37,843 nt of DNA from Byssovorax sp. (GTDB lineage Bacteria > Myxococcota_A > Polyangia > Polyangiales > Polyangiaceae). The stretch is taken from positions 1-37,843 of the forward strand of contig JANYGI010000110.1 in the NCBI GenBank assembly GCA_025362495.1, read 5' to 3'. Within the stretch, counting starts at the first letter, position 1; each line of letters starts with the position of its first letter. The translations under genes were made by a program, and so were the position numbers. The notes under the pieces were generated by a model. The model was not told the origin of the DNA and ran no database searches. It worked only from the letters and a program-made list of their open reading frames with translations. Below are positions 8,719 to 17,134 of this stretch, in pieces.

Positions 8719-9867
8719 ATGACGCCATTTCGTTCAGGCGCGATGCTCCTCGCCTTCTCGCTCTCGGCCTCCTCGCTCGCCGTGGGGCTCGCCGCCTGCG
8801 ACGCCGGCAGCGCGCCGACGCCAGGCGACGACGCCGCCACCGCGATCACCGGCTGTACTCCCGCGAACGGGGTCCTGCCCGCGAACGCGCCCGACGGCTA
8901 TTACGTCAACGGCAACACCGTCTGCACGCTCGATGGCAAGGCTCACCTGTTCCACGGCGTCGACCGTCCCTCGCTCGAGTGGGACCCGGACGGCAACCAG
9001 CTCTCCGCCGACGATCTCGTGGCCATGGCGAGCTGGCACGCCAACGTGGTGCGCGTGGCGCTGAACCAGGACTTCTGGCTCTCTGGATCACCGCAGCGCT
9101 CGGCGACGTACGCGGCGCGCGTCGACAGCATGGTGCAGTGGGCCGAGGCCGCGGGCCTCGACGTGATCCTCGATCTCCACTGGTCGGATCGCGGCGACTT
9201 CGCCGTCAAGCCGGGCCAGCAACCGATGGCCGACGCCCACTCGATCCAGTTCTGGCAAGAGGTCGCCGCGCGCTACAAGGGGGATGGCCGCGTGCTCTTC
9301 GAGCTTTACAACGAGCCTCACGACGTCCCCCCCGCGGTGTGGCTCTCCGGCGGGAAGGGCGGCCAGGCCGACTATGCGGCCGCGGGGATGCAGCAGCTCC
9401 ACGACGCGGTCCGGGGCGTCGGCGCCGAGAACCTGATCATCGTCGGCGGGCTGAACTGGGCCTTCGATCTCTCGCACGTCGCGGACTACCCGGTTCAAGG
9501 GCACAACATCCTTTACGCCACCCATCCTTACAACAACTCCGCCGATCGTCAGCCGGCGCGCTGGAGCGGGAGCTTCGGTTACCTGACCAAGACAGCGCCG
9601 GTGATCGTGACGGAGTTCGGCGACGGCAGCGGGAGCTGCTCGGCCGCGTGGGATCAGCAGCTCATCGCCTATGCCGACACCCACCACGTGAGCTGGACGG
9701 CGTGGGCGTGGTGGTCGGGAGACTGCAAGTTTCCCTCGCTGCTCACCGACTGGAAGGGCGGCACGACGAAGGAGGGTGACGTCGTCAAAGCGGCCCTCCT
9801 CGGCTACGCCGATCCGGCGCCGACGCGCGCTCCTGCCGACGCGGGGGCCGACGCGGCGGGCGAATGA
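8719..9867 (+). CDS. Secreted GH5 endoglucanase-like lipoprotein
   Basis: A 382-residue protein whose start is the ATG that yields a signal peptide with lipobox GLAAC (Cys27); the open frame extends further upstream without a plausible start. From residue about 50 it is a glycoside hydrolase family 5 barrel: HGVDRPSLEW at the entry strand, VILDLHWSD, the acid/base Glu199 in LFELYNEPHD, ATHPYNN with the conserved His-Pro-Tyr, nucleophile Glu299 in VIVTEFGDG, and Trp-rich WTAWAWWSGD near the end. The family hydrolyses beta-1,4-glucans or mannans; cellulose or related glucan is the best guess. Lipid anchoring suggests it acts at the cell surface. The C-terminus is a short Ala/Asp tail. Its stop lies 73 nt before the next gene on the same strand. 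Confidence 0.93.
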   Translation: MTPFRSGAMLLAFSLSASSLAVGLAACDAGSAPTPGDDAATAITGCTPANGVLPANAPDGYYVNGNTVCTLDGKAHLFHGVDRPSLEWDPDGNQLSADDLVAMASWHANVVRVALNQDFWLSGSPQRSATYAARVDSMVQWAEAAGLDVILDLHWSDRGDFAVKPGQQPMADAHSIQFWQEVAARYKGDGRVLFELYNEPHDVPPAVWLSGGKGGQADYAAAGMQQLHDAVRGVGAENLIIVGGLNWAFDLSHVADYPVQGHNILYATHPYNNSADRQPARWSGSFGYLTKTAPVIVTEFGDGSGSCSAAWDQQLIAYADTHHVSWTAWAWWSGDCKFPSLLTDWKGGTTKEGDVVKAALLGYADPAPTRAPADAGADAAGE

Positions 9868-9923
9868 CGCGGGCGCGGCGCGTCCTCCTGACCGCGGCGC
9901 TGTCCCGCCGTTTTGGGAGCTGA

Positions 9924-9929
9924 TAGTCT
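9924..9929 (+). promoter_or_regulatory. Possible -10 element for the DUF2169 gene
   Basis: TAGTCT followed by CCGCGC ends 11 nt before the ATG at 9941, which has no ribosome site. The same TAGTCTCCGCGC string precedes the prolyl oligopeptidase gene (30136), supporting a real element. Confidence 0.4.
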
Positions 9930-9940
9930 CCGCGCTCCGC

Positions 9941-12289
9941 ATGATCGCCGTCTCCACCTGCTCGCTCCCGGTCGCGTCGCTCCACTGGCAGCCCCAGGCC
10001 TCGGTGTGGACGATGACGGTGGTCTGCCGCGCCACGTTCCTGCTGCGCCCCGGCGAGTCGGTGCTCGCGCCCGATCAGGAAGATCCGATCGAGCAGGACG
10101 ATCACTGGAACGACGATCCGAACCGGAGCCTGCGGCTCGCCAGCGATCTTGTGCCGATGAAGCCGCGCGCGGACATCACGCTCGTCGGCCACGCCTTCGC
10201 GCCGGGGCACGCCGCCGTGCGATCGCTCGTGGTGCGGCTCCTCGTCGGCGAGCTCGACAAGTCGATCGAGGTGCTCGGTGATCGCTCGTTCGATCAGGAA
10301 GGCACGCTGCACGAGGGTCCGCTCTTCGCGCGCATGCCGCTCCTCTACGAGCGCGCCGCGGGCGGCCCCGCGACGACCAACCCCGTGGGACTGCGCGGCC
10401 AGAAGAACGCGTACGGGCGCATCACCGTGCCGAACCTCCAGCCGCCGGGGACGCTGCTCACGTCGCCCTCGGACTACCTCGAGCCGGTGGGGTTCGGCCC
10501 GATCGCGCCCGGCTGGCCCGCCCGCCGCGACAAGCTCGGCCGCAGCTCGCACGGTGAAGGCGTGATCGACATCCACAACGGGCCGCTCCCCGACGATCTC
10601 GATCCCGGGTACTTCAACCACGCTCCGCGCGATCAACAGGTGCAGGTGCTGCGCGACAACGAGCGGATCGTCCTCGAGCACCTCCACCCCGATCACCCGC
10701 GCTTCGTCACCAACCTGCCTGGTGTCCGGCCGCGCGCCGTCGTCGAGCGTCAAGGCATCACCCAGAGCGTCCCTCTCCGCTGTGACACGCTGTGGATCGA
10801 CACCGATCGTGCCCTGTGCACGCTGACGTGGCGGGCGCAGATCCCCGTCAAGCACCCTGACGAGCCGGGGCGGGTGGTGATCTCGCTCGATAGCCCCGGT
10901 CAGACCGGGGCGAGGATGCCCTCGGCGCTGGGTCGATTGCAGCGGACGACGCCGGGAGATTCGTCGGAGACCCTGGTCCCCGCGAGCCGCGCGCAGAAGC
11001 GCGACGAGCCGCGGGTGCTGCCCTTCTCGCCGGCCCCGGAGCAGCCGCGATCGAGCGAGAGCGGCAACACCCAGGCGACGGGGCTACCGTTCATCGGATC
11101 TCCCGCAAAGGCGGTTCCACCCGCCCCGCAGAGCCGCCCGAGCACGCCTCTGCCGCCTGCGCCGAAGCCGGTGATTCCGCCTCCGCCGCGCCCCGGCCAG
11201 CCCGTCATAGGCGTCACGTACGGGCCCGAGGTCGGCCGGATCCTGGCCCCGCTCCAGGGGCCGCCCGGCCCGCAAGACCCGCCGCCGCCGATCCGCGCGA
11301 CCATCGATGTGCGGGCCGGTAGCCTGTGGTCGGCGCCCGAGCCGGCCGGCGGCGCCGCTCCGGCGATGACCGTTGGCCAGCTCGCGGCGCTCCCCGCGGG
11401 ATTGCCAGAGCCCACGCCCGAGCCCGCGATAACACCTGTCGAAGCCGCGGTGCGCCCCGCGTCGAAGCTCGAGCTCGGCAAGGCCCTTCACCTGGTCTGG
11501 TACGATCCAGAGGTGCTCCCGAAGGTGCGCCGCAAGCCGGTTTTCCAGCCGATCCTCGCCGCGCTCGACGGTCGACCGCTCGACGGCGATCTCGACGATC
11601 CGTCGACCGCGCGCGATCCCACGACGGTCGAGGATCGTCGCGATGTCTTCGAGGTCCTCGCCCGCGGCGACGCCGTCGACGAGGCCGCGTTGAACGAGGC
11701 CGTCGACCACGCCGTGCGCGACGACGGCAAGTTCGTCCCGCCGTTCCTGCTCATCGCGGGCGAGCTGCGTTTCACGTTCGACGAGATGTCGACGCTGAAG
11801 GCGACGCTGTCAATCGTGACGCCCTTCGCCACCGGCGACGAGCCGCTGAAGATGACGATCGCCGACGCGCGCGAGTTCCTCCGCACACCCGATCTCCTCA
11901 GCCCGCCAGGCGTGATCGAGGGCTTCACGGCGCGGGTTCAAGACGCCTTCCGCAAGATGCGAAAAGCCGTGCCGCCAGGCTACCTCGAGGACCAGACCGA
12001 GCGCGTGCTCGTCGAGAAGCGCCTCTATCAGCGGCGCGAGGTCTTCGGCGGCCCGCACCTGCGCGCCCAGCTCCACGTGGCCCCGAGCTCGAAGCCCTGG
12101 CCCGTCTACGTGCCCGAGGCGATCGCCGCGAAGCTACCGATGTTCGCGCGTTTTCAGGCGCGCTTGCTGGCCGAGGTGTCGCTCCAGGAGGACCAGTACG
12201 AGGCCCACGCGAGCTCGCTTCGAGCCTCGGCGATTGGCCGCGTGGCGCCCGGTCGCGCCGAGCGCCCCGCCAAGGCACCTCAGAGCTGA
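9941..12289 (+). CDS. DUF2169 protein, type VI secretion-associated adaptor candidate
   Basis: A 782-residue protein homologous over its whole length to the protein at 20095-22371. Residues 1 to about 305 are the DUF2169 domain (VVCRATFLL, LVGHAFAP, PLLYERAAGGP, VGFGPIAPGWPAR, CDTLWIDTDRALCTLTWR). Residues about 310-505 are Pro/Ala-rich and probably disordered. The C-terminal part from about 510 begins LVWYDPEVLP and ends in a helical segment. There is no signal peptide. Family knowledge: DUF2169 proteins occur in VgrG/PAAR operons, and in Agrobacterium one acts as an adaptor that loads a nuclease effector onto its VgrG. The same role is inferred here. The ATG was chosen by alignment with the paralogue's N-terminus. 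It converges on the effector operon, leaving 10 nt between the stops. Confidence 0.88.
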   Translation: MIAVSTCSLPVASLHWQPQASVWTMTVVCRATFLLRPGESVLAPDQEDPIEQDDHWNDDPNRSLRLASDLVPMKPRADITLVGHAFAPGHAAVRSLVVRLLVGELDKSIEVLGDRSFDQEGTLHEGPLFARMPLLYERAAGGPATTNPVGLRGQKNAYGRITVPNLQPPGTLLTSPSDYLEPVGFGPIAPGWPARRDKLGRSSHGEGVIDIHNGPLPDDLDPGYFNHAPRDQQVQVLRDNERIVLEHLHPDHPRFVTNLPGVRPRAVVERQGITQSVPLRCDTLWIDTDRALCTLTWRAQIPVKHPDEPGRVVISLDSPGQTGARMPSALGRLQRTTPGDSSETLVPASRAQKRDEPRVLPFSPAPEQPRSSESGNTQATGLPFIGSPAKAVPPAPQSRPSTPLPPAPKPVIPPPPRPGQPVIGVTYGPEVGRILAPLQGPPGPQDPPPPIRATIDVRAGSLWSAPEPAGGAAPAMTVGQLAALPAGLPEPTPEPAITPVEAAVRPASKLELGKALHLVWYDPEVLPKVRRKPVFQPILAALDGRPLDGDLDDPSTARDPTTVEDRRDVFEVLARGDAVDEAALNEAVDHAVRDDGKFVPPFLLIAGELRFTFDEMSTLKATLSIVTPFATGDEPLKMTIADAREFLRTPDLLSPPGVIEGFTARVQDAFRKMRKAVPPGYLEDQTERVLVEKRLYQRREVFGGPHLRAQLHVAPSSKPWPVYVPEAIAAKLPMFARFQARLLAEVSLQEDQYEAHASSLRASAIGRVAPGRAERPAKAPQS

Positions 12290-12299
12290 TGTGGCAGAC

Positions 12300-12758
12300 T
12301 CAGGCGAACGCCGCGTCTCCCATCGCCTCGAACACGTACAGCACGCCGCCGCGATCCTTCGTCAAGGCCGCCATCAGGTCGCCGAACTGCTCCATCGGGA
12401 CGATGCAGCCGTCGCTGCCGTGCGGGCCGCGGCCGTGGATGAAGAAGCCGTCGCGCCCGTACATGCGCTTCACCTGGGTGTCGTCGTAGGGATCGAGCTG
12501 CGCCGAGAGGCCGAGCTTGTGGTCGTGGCGCGGCGCGAGCACCTTGTAGCGCCCGGCCGGGATGGGCCCCCCGTGGACATGATTCTTGCCGTCCACCTCC
12601 TTGAGACCCTGCGAATAGGGGTTGTTGGTGTCGGAGTTGCCGCCGTGCACCTTGCTGCCTCCCCCGCCGCCGCTCACGGCGACGACGTGGATCATGTGCC
12701 CGTTGGCGGTGCCGGTGAGCACCCCTTCCAGGATGTAGTACGTGAGATTGGCGGGCAT
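12300..12758 (-). CDS. L,D-transpeptidase-fold protein, Tlde1/DUF2778-like type VI effector candidate
   Basis: A 152-residue protein without signal peptide. It carries HVHGGPIPAGRYKV followed by GFFIHGRGPHGSDGCIVP, with His108 and Cys118 in the positions of the catalytic pair of YkuD/DUF2778 enzymes. Family knowledge: Tlde1 effectors of Salmonella are DUF2778 proteins exported by type VI secretion that alter peptidoglycan tetrapeptides in target cells. Here the usual S-H-G-C or S-R-G-C is S-D-G-C and the His-Cys spacing is short. It is the last gene of the vgrG operon, 31 nt after the 199-residue gene, with GGAGGAT before its ATG. Absence of a signal peptide fits export by the spike rather than Sec. 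A Gly-rich patch (residues 30-35) is unusual. The fold assignment is fairly firm; the effector role is inferred from context. Confidence 0.8.
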   Translation of the reverse strand: MPANLTYYILEGVLTGTANGHMIHVVAVSGGGGGSKVHGGNSDTNNPYSQGLKEVDGKNHVHGGPIPAGRYKVLAPRHDHKLGLSAQLDPYDDTQVKRMYGRDGFFIHGRGPHGSDGCIVPMEQFGDLMAALTKDRGGVLYVFEAMGDAAFA

Positions 12759-12789
12759 GAAGATCCTCCGGGGGTGCGCGCGTCCGCGA

Positions 12790-13389
12790 TCAGGCCATCG
12801 GCCAGAAGAAGGTGTGATCGGGCAGGCGCTCCTTGCTCTCCAGGACCTGGATCGCCGCGTGATCGCCCTCCACGTGCCACGCCTCGACAGCGCCCTTGGG
12901 GTTGAAGAAATTGAAATCGAGCTCCCACCCGTGATCGCCCGCGGTGCGGAGGACAGGCTCGGTGTTGGCGTCGAGGAAGGGCTTCCGATTGGCGTCGTCG
13001 TCGGTCGTGAGCCAGATGTCGATCGCGCCGTCGAACCGCTCGAGCAGCGTTGTCCCCGCGAGCAGACCGCGAGGGTCTTCGCCGAGCTGACGGATCGCCA
13101 GCGCGAGATCGGCGGCCGAGAGGCTGCCCGGGAGCGAGCCGACGTTCGCGACGAGCAGGCTGGAGATGGCGCTGATCCGGTCCTTGCCGTCGAGCCGTAT
13201 CGGCTCTTCGCCGTCCTTGATCCAGAGCATGGCGTGCCTGAAGCTCGCGGTGCGTGACCAGACGATCTCGCCCTCTCGGAGCCAGGGAAACTTCGCGCTG
13301 ACGACCGCCGTCATCAGCTCGCTGCGCGGGACGCCGAGCAGGGCGCTGGCCTTGCTCGTGCCGAGGCGGATGCATTTCTCTTCGTTCAT
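12790..13389 (-). CDS. Unknown cytoplasmic protein in the vgrG operon, immunity or adaptor candidate
   Basis: A 199-residue acidic protein with no signal peptide, membrane segment or motif I recognise. It is Trp-rich (KFPWLREGEIVWSR, HAMLWIKDG, DIWLTTDDD, HGWELDFNFF, FFWPMA) and looks like a single alpha/beta domain. It lies 16 nt after the vgrG gene with the peptidase extension and 31 nt before the L,D-transpeptidase-like gene, with GGGAGGATG before the ATG. In type VI operons the gene directly after an effector is often its immunity gene, so it may neutralise the fused peptidase domain in the cytoplasm. It could instead be a loading adaptor for the small downstream protein. Immunity to a periplasmic peptidoglycan enzyme would normally need export, which is not seen here. 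Confidence 0.75.
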   Translation of the reverse strand: MNEEKCIRLGTSKASALLGVPRSELMTAVVSAKFPWLREGEIVWSRTASFRHAMLWIKDGEEPIRLDGKDRISAISSLLVANVGSLPGSLSAADLALAIRQLGEDPRGLLAGTTLLERFDGAIDIWLTTDDDANRKPFLDANTEPVLRTAGDHGWELDFNFFNPKGAVEAWHVEGDHAAIQVLESKERLPDHTFFWPMA

Positions 13390-13405
13390 GGTGCCATCCT
13401 CCCGA

Positions 13406-16207
13406 TCAGTGCGGCAGCGTCATGATCCAGCCTGGATCCTTGGGATTGGCGACCCGGCTGTTCCACTCGTTCCCGCCGACGGCGATCGAGCGACAGCCCT
13501 TCTTGCCCGGCAGGGCCGGATCCCGGATCAGCAGCGATTTCGTCCCGTCCTTCTTCGTCTCGATGCCGTCGAGGACCACGAAATGGCCGGGATCTCGCAG
13601 CAACACCATCGCAGGTTTCCCCTTCTTCAACGCGCCTTCCATGTCGTCGACGGTGGCCCCGCGCTTCCAGGTGCCCGGCGGCTCCACGCCGTGATCGCCG
13701 AGCATGCTCGGCACGTCGAGCGTCGAGGTGCCGTTGAAGGGATCATAGCCATTCTTGCGCTTCTCCGACTCGTCGCGGAGCGTGCCCTCGGGGACGTCGT
13801 GGTGGGTGCGCGAGAAGATGACCATCCGGCTCGCCGCCTGGCCGCACGACATCGGCTTCTCTTGCTGCACGAGCATCTTCCCACGGCACCTGGTGGCGTG
13901 GAGCGGCAGCTTGACGTTCTTGCTCTTCTTCTTCTTCAGGAAGTCGAAGATGCTTCCGCCCTGGGCCTGCTCCAGATCGGAGTCGAGGTCCGGTAGCTCC
14001 TCGGGCGGCTTGATCGGCTCGCCGCCTCCCGGATCCTCGTCGTCCTCGGTCTTGATCTTGGCCTTCTTCGGATCGTCCGGCAGCACCGGCTTGGATCCCC
14101 GGCCATGCCCCGCCGTGCCGCTGACGTTGATCTCGACCCGTGTCCCGAAGATGGTCACTCCGGCTCCGTTGAGGCGGATGAACCCGCCGGGGGCCTTGAG
14201 CGTCACGTCGTTGCCCTCGGCGACGAGGGCCTCGATGGCCGAGAAGTGAATCTCTTTGCCGGCCGAGAGCGCGTGGCTGCCGCTCACCTCCTCGAACTGA
14301 TCGACGATGACGGTGAGCGACTGGCTCTGATCGATCCGCTCGCTCCGGCTCCCGTCGACGCGCAGGTGGACGTCTTGTTCGACGCGCTCGTGCTTCTCGC
14401 CCTTGACCATGAGGTCGAGATCCTTGACGACGCGGAGCTTGCGGTTGCCGTGCGTGATCTCGATCTCGTTCTGTTTGATCAGCTTCTCGCTCTTGCCGAC
14501 CACGAACGTCATCCGGTTCTCGCCGACAGTCTGGCTGCGATTGACGCCGGTGACCTCGGTGCGATTGACGAGCGTGGTGTCGGTCTCGTTGTTGCCGACG
14601 TCCTTCATGCGGTCGTTGCCGACGGTGATCGTCTCGTCGTGCTTCACCAGCTTGCGCAGGTTCTTCTGGGCCTGCACGTACACCAGCTCGTCGTCCTTCT
14701 TGTCCTCGTACTTGATCTCGTTGAAGCCGTCGCCGCCGGGGGAAGAGTCGCTCTTCCAGGTGCTGATCGTCTTGTGCTCGGGGAGCTTGTAAGGCACCGG
14801 CTGCGTCTGGTTGTAGACGCGCGCGACGACGGTGGGCCGGTCGGGATCGCCCTCGAGGAAGCCGATGAGCACTTCTTGCCCGATGCGAGGCACGGTGATG
14901 AAGCCGTAGCCGCGGCCGCCCCAGCCCTGGCTCACGTGCATCCAGCACGAGGCATCTTCGTTCATCTGGCCCTCGCGATCCCAGGGGAACTGCACGCGCA
15001 CGCGGCCGAACTCGTCGGTGTGGATCTCCTCGCCGACGGGGCCGACGACAGTGCCAGTCTGGACGCCGACGACCTGGGGCCGCGGCGTCTTCAGGCGCGG
15101 GTAACAGGCCACGTCGGTGAAGACGGCGTGTCCGGTCATGCTCCACTCGCCGCCGGGCGAGCCCTGCACCGAGAAGGCAGTGACGAGCAGCGCCTTCCCG
15201 TCGAGCTCGGGGTGGGCGTGGCCGTCGATCGAGAACACCGTGCCGGGGCGGAGATCGACGACGTTGGAATCGAACGTCACCGCGCGGCGGCCCTGGCGCT
15301 CGGCGAGGAGGTTTCGCTCGGCGCGACCGTCGCCAAAGGGCTTGTCGAAGCGGGCGACGCCGCGATCGTCGGCGAAGGGCGTGTCACCGGCCTTCCCGGC
15401 CTCGATCAGCAGCGCTCCCGGCTGGTAGCTGTACTGTTCGTAGCCGGCCTCCGGCCCCGTCGCCCTCGGCGCGTCGCCGGTGAGCGCGAACCCGGGATTG
15501 CGAAAGTCGACGTCGCGGATCACGTGGGCGCCGGGCCGCACCTCGTGGGAGAGGTGAACCCGGGTGACGAACTCTCTCTCGGAGGCCTTGCTCGGGTTGT
15601 CGACGTAGCGAATCGCGCTGCCCTTGCGAGCCGCGTTCTTGTGGGGCGCGTCGGAGAGGACGAGTCTGGCCTCCTCCCCGCCCGCGTCGTCGAAGAACAG
15701 GGTGATCCCGGCCTCTTCGAGGAGGCGACTCAGGAAGTCGTAGTCTGTCTCCTCGTACTGGATCTTGTACTCGAGCTTCGGATGCTTGCCGGCGTCGAGG
15801 TGAAAATCGGCCTGGATGTCCCACTCTTCGAGGAGCTTGGTCGCGATCTCGGGGATGGTGACGTGCTGGTAGATCCGGTAATTCACCCGCTGCGTCAGCA
15901 GCCACAGGCGCGGGACGATGACGAAGTGATACGTCGAGAGCCCCTTGGCCGACGCCTCGACGCGCGCGAGCTCGATGTAGCTGACGACGCCGCTCCAGAC
16001 GCGAGGGGCGGCCTCGCTGTTGGCATAGGCCGCCTCGACGCGGAGCGAGGCGGCCTGGCCGACCAGGGTATCGAGGGCGAGGCTGGGATCCGGCGAGCGC
16101 GCCCACACCGAGACGGAGAAGAGCGTGGAGAGCCCCTCGTGGACGGCGAATCGCCGCACCGAGAGGGAGGATTCGCCGGACGCAAAGGACAGATCGAGAG
16201 CGGGCAT
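13406..16207 (-). CDS. vgrG: VgrG spike protein fused to a papain/C39-like cysteine peptidase
   Basis: A 933-residue specialised VgrG. It has the gp27-like base (starts MPALDLSFASGE), a gp5-like OB domain around residues 380-470 (GEEIHTDEFGRVRVQFPWD, GFITVPRIGQEVLIGFLEGD), and a repetitive beta-helix needle from about 500 ending near GAGVTIFGTRVEINVSG. An acidic/Pro linker and a Lys cluster (FLKKKKSKNVK) lead to a C-terminal domain of about 160 residues. This domain has Cys788 (KPMSCGQAASRM), His875 (DPGHFVVLDGI) and Asp896 (LLIRDPALPG), the order and spacing of papain-like C39/AvrRpt2-type peptidases. The natural reading is a tip-mounted protease toxin. The domain class is well supported; the toxin role is inferred. 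It lies 18 nt downstream of the FHA-DUF4123 gene. Confidence 0.93.
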   Translation of the reverse strand: MPALDLSFASGESSLSVRRFAVHEGLSTLFSVSVWARSPDPSLALDTLVGQAASLRVEAAYANSEAAPRVWSGVVSYIELARVEASAKGLSTYHFVIVPRLWLLTQRVNYRIYQHVTIPEIATKLLEEWDIQADFHLDAGKHPKLEYKIQYEETDYDFLSRLLEEAGITLFFDDAGGEEARLVLSDAPHKNAARKGSAIRYVDNPSKASEREFVTRVHLSHEVRPGAHVIRDVDFRNPGFALTGDAPRATGPEAGYEQYSYQPGALLIEAGKAGDTPFADDRGVARFDKPFGDGRAERNLLAERQGRRAVTFDSNVVDLRPGTVFSIDGHAHPELDGKALLVTAFSVQGSPGGEWSMTGHAVFTDVACYPRLKTPRPQVVGVQTGTVVGPVGEEIHTDEFGRVRVQFPWDREGQMNEDASCWMHVSQGWGGRGYGFITVPRIGQEVLIGFLEGDPDRPTVVARVYNQTQPVPYKLPEHKTISTWKSDSSPGGDGFNEIKYEDKKDDELVYVQAQKNLRKLVKHDETITVGNDRMKDVGNNETDTTLVNRTEVTGVNRSQTVGENRMTFVVGKSEKLIKQNEIEITHGNRKLRVVKDLDLMVKGEKHERVEQDVHLRVDGSRSERIDQSQSLTVIVDQFEEVSGSHALSAGKEIHFSAIEALVAEGNDVTLKAPGGFIRLNGAGVTIFGTRVEINVSGTAGHGRGSKPVLPDDPKKAKIKTEDDEDPGGGEPIKPPEELPDLDSDLEQAQGGSIFDFLKKKKSKNVKLPLHATRCRGKMLVQQEKPMSCGQAASRMVIFSRTHHDVPEGTLRDESEKRKNGYDPFNGTSTLDVPSMLGDHGVEPPGTWKRGATVDDMEGALKKGKPAMVLLRDPGHFVVLDGIETKKDGTKSLLIRDPALPGKKGCRSIAVGGNEWNSRVANPKDPGWIMTLPH
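14969..15030. repeat. 62-bp exact direct repeat, copy in the peptidase vgrG
   Basis: This segment of the OB-domain coding region is identical to 18558-18619 in the second vgrG, in the same orientation. It encodes the HTDEFGRVRVQFPWDREG stretch. It exceeds ordinary conservation between these paralogues and could support recombination or record gene conversion. Confidence 0.9.
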
Positions 16208-16225
16208 GGTGGGCGTTTCCTGTAC

Positions 16226-17131
16226 TCAGTCTCGGGCTGCGTCGCTCGCGGGCAGGCCGTCCGGCCGGGCATGGCGGACCACGGCGAAGTGGTCGCCCTC
16301 GAAGAGGAAGGCGCTCGCGCCGCCGAAGAACTCTGCGGCTTGCCGCGGGCTGCACGAAGGGAGGAACGTGGCCAGCGTCCGCGGATCGTAGAAGCGGAAA
16401 TAGAGCTGCTCGCGCGCGCCTTCCATCTCGACCATCAGGAAGCGGCGGAGCTGCCGGCGCACCTCGCTGAAGGGCGCGGGGCTCGTCAGGTAAACCCCCC
16501 AGCGCCGCCCCCAGCCCTCGCGCACCAGCGAGGCGAGGAGGCGTGAGCCCGCTGGCAAACGGACGAGATACGGCGCGACGTGGGCCATCGTCTCGCCCTC
16601 GACGCCGTCGTAGAGAGAGCGATACTCCTCGACGGATTCGCGGCAAAGCTCGAGGATCCGGCGGTCTCGTGCCGTGTCGACGATGGCATGGAGAGGCGCT
16701 CTCGCGGCCTCGTCTTCGAGGGCGCCGAGGGCCGCCTCGGCGGGGGCCTTGCGCGAGAGGCGCTCGGCCCGCAGCGCCTCGTCCTCCTGATCATCGTCGT
16801 CGATCTCGCGCGACGGTGTCGAGGCCTCGACGTGGACCGTGAGCACCGTCTCGCCGGCCTTGAGCCAGTCGCCGTTGACGAGATTCCCCTCCACGAGGCC
16901 GGGCTCGCCGTTGCGGAGCGTGCCAGTCGCGCTCTTCAGATCGCGAAAATGGCAGCGGGCGCCGTCCCACGACAGCTCGACGTGGAGCGCCGACATCTGC
17001 CGATCGTGCGGCACGACGAGGCCCGCGCGCTCCCCGCGGCCCACGCGCAGCACGTCGCCGGGCGAGAGCACCGCGCGGCGCCCGTCGAGCGGCCCCCACT
17101 TGATGGCGACGATCACCCGCTGGGGCTGCAC
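16226..17131 (-). CDS. FHA-DUF4123 fusion, type VI effector chaperone candidate
   Basis: A 301-residue cytoplasmic protein. Residues about 1-100 are a forkhead-associated domain (LRVGRGE, MSALHVEL, FRDLKSATGTLRNG), a phosphothreonine-binding fold. After an acidic linker (REIDDDDQEDE), residues about 145-285 form a DUF4123 domain (RSLYDGVEGETMAHVAPYLV, REGWGRRWGVYL, LRRFLMVEM, LYFRFYDPRTLATFL). DUF4123 proteins (Tap/TEC) are chaperones that attach effectors to VgrG. This one sits directly before the vgrG with the peptidase extension and 3 nt after the PAAR stop codon, so it probably loads one of the island's payloads. The FHA part suggests that loading responds to Ser/Thr kinase signalling (inference). 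The start is GTG, with GAGAGGGG upstream. Confidence 0.88.
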   Translation of the reverse strand: MQPQRVIVAIKWGPLDGRRAVLSPGDVLRVGRGERAGLVVPHDRQMSALHVELSWDGARCHFRDLKSATGTLRNGEPGLVEGNLVNGDWLKAGETVLTVHVEASTPSREIDDDDQEDEALRAERLSRKAPAEAALGALEDEAARAPLHAIVDTARDRRILELCRESVEEYRSLYDGVEGETMAHVAPYLVRLPAGSRLLASLVREGWGRRWGVYLTSPAPFSEVRRQLRRFLMVEMEGAREQLYFRFYDPRTLATFLPSCSPRQAAEFFGGASAFLFEGDHFAVVRHARPDGLPASDAARD

Positions 17132-17134
17132 CGG

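Noticed and set aside
13406-16207. Frameshift or gene fusion error producing the VgrG-peptidase protein
   Set aside because: The frame is continuous through the linker, and the C-terminal domain has coherent catalytic motifs and ends just 16 nt before the next gene.
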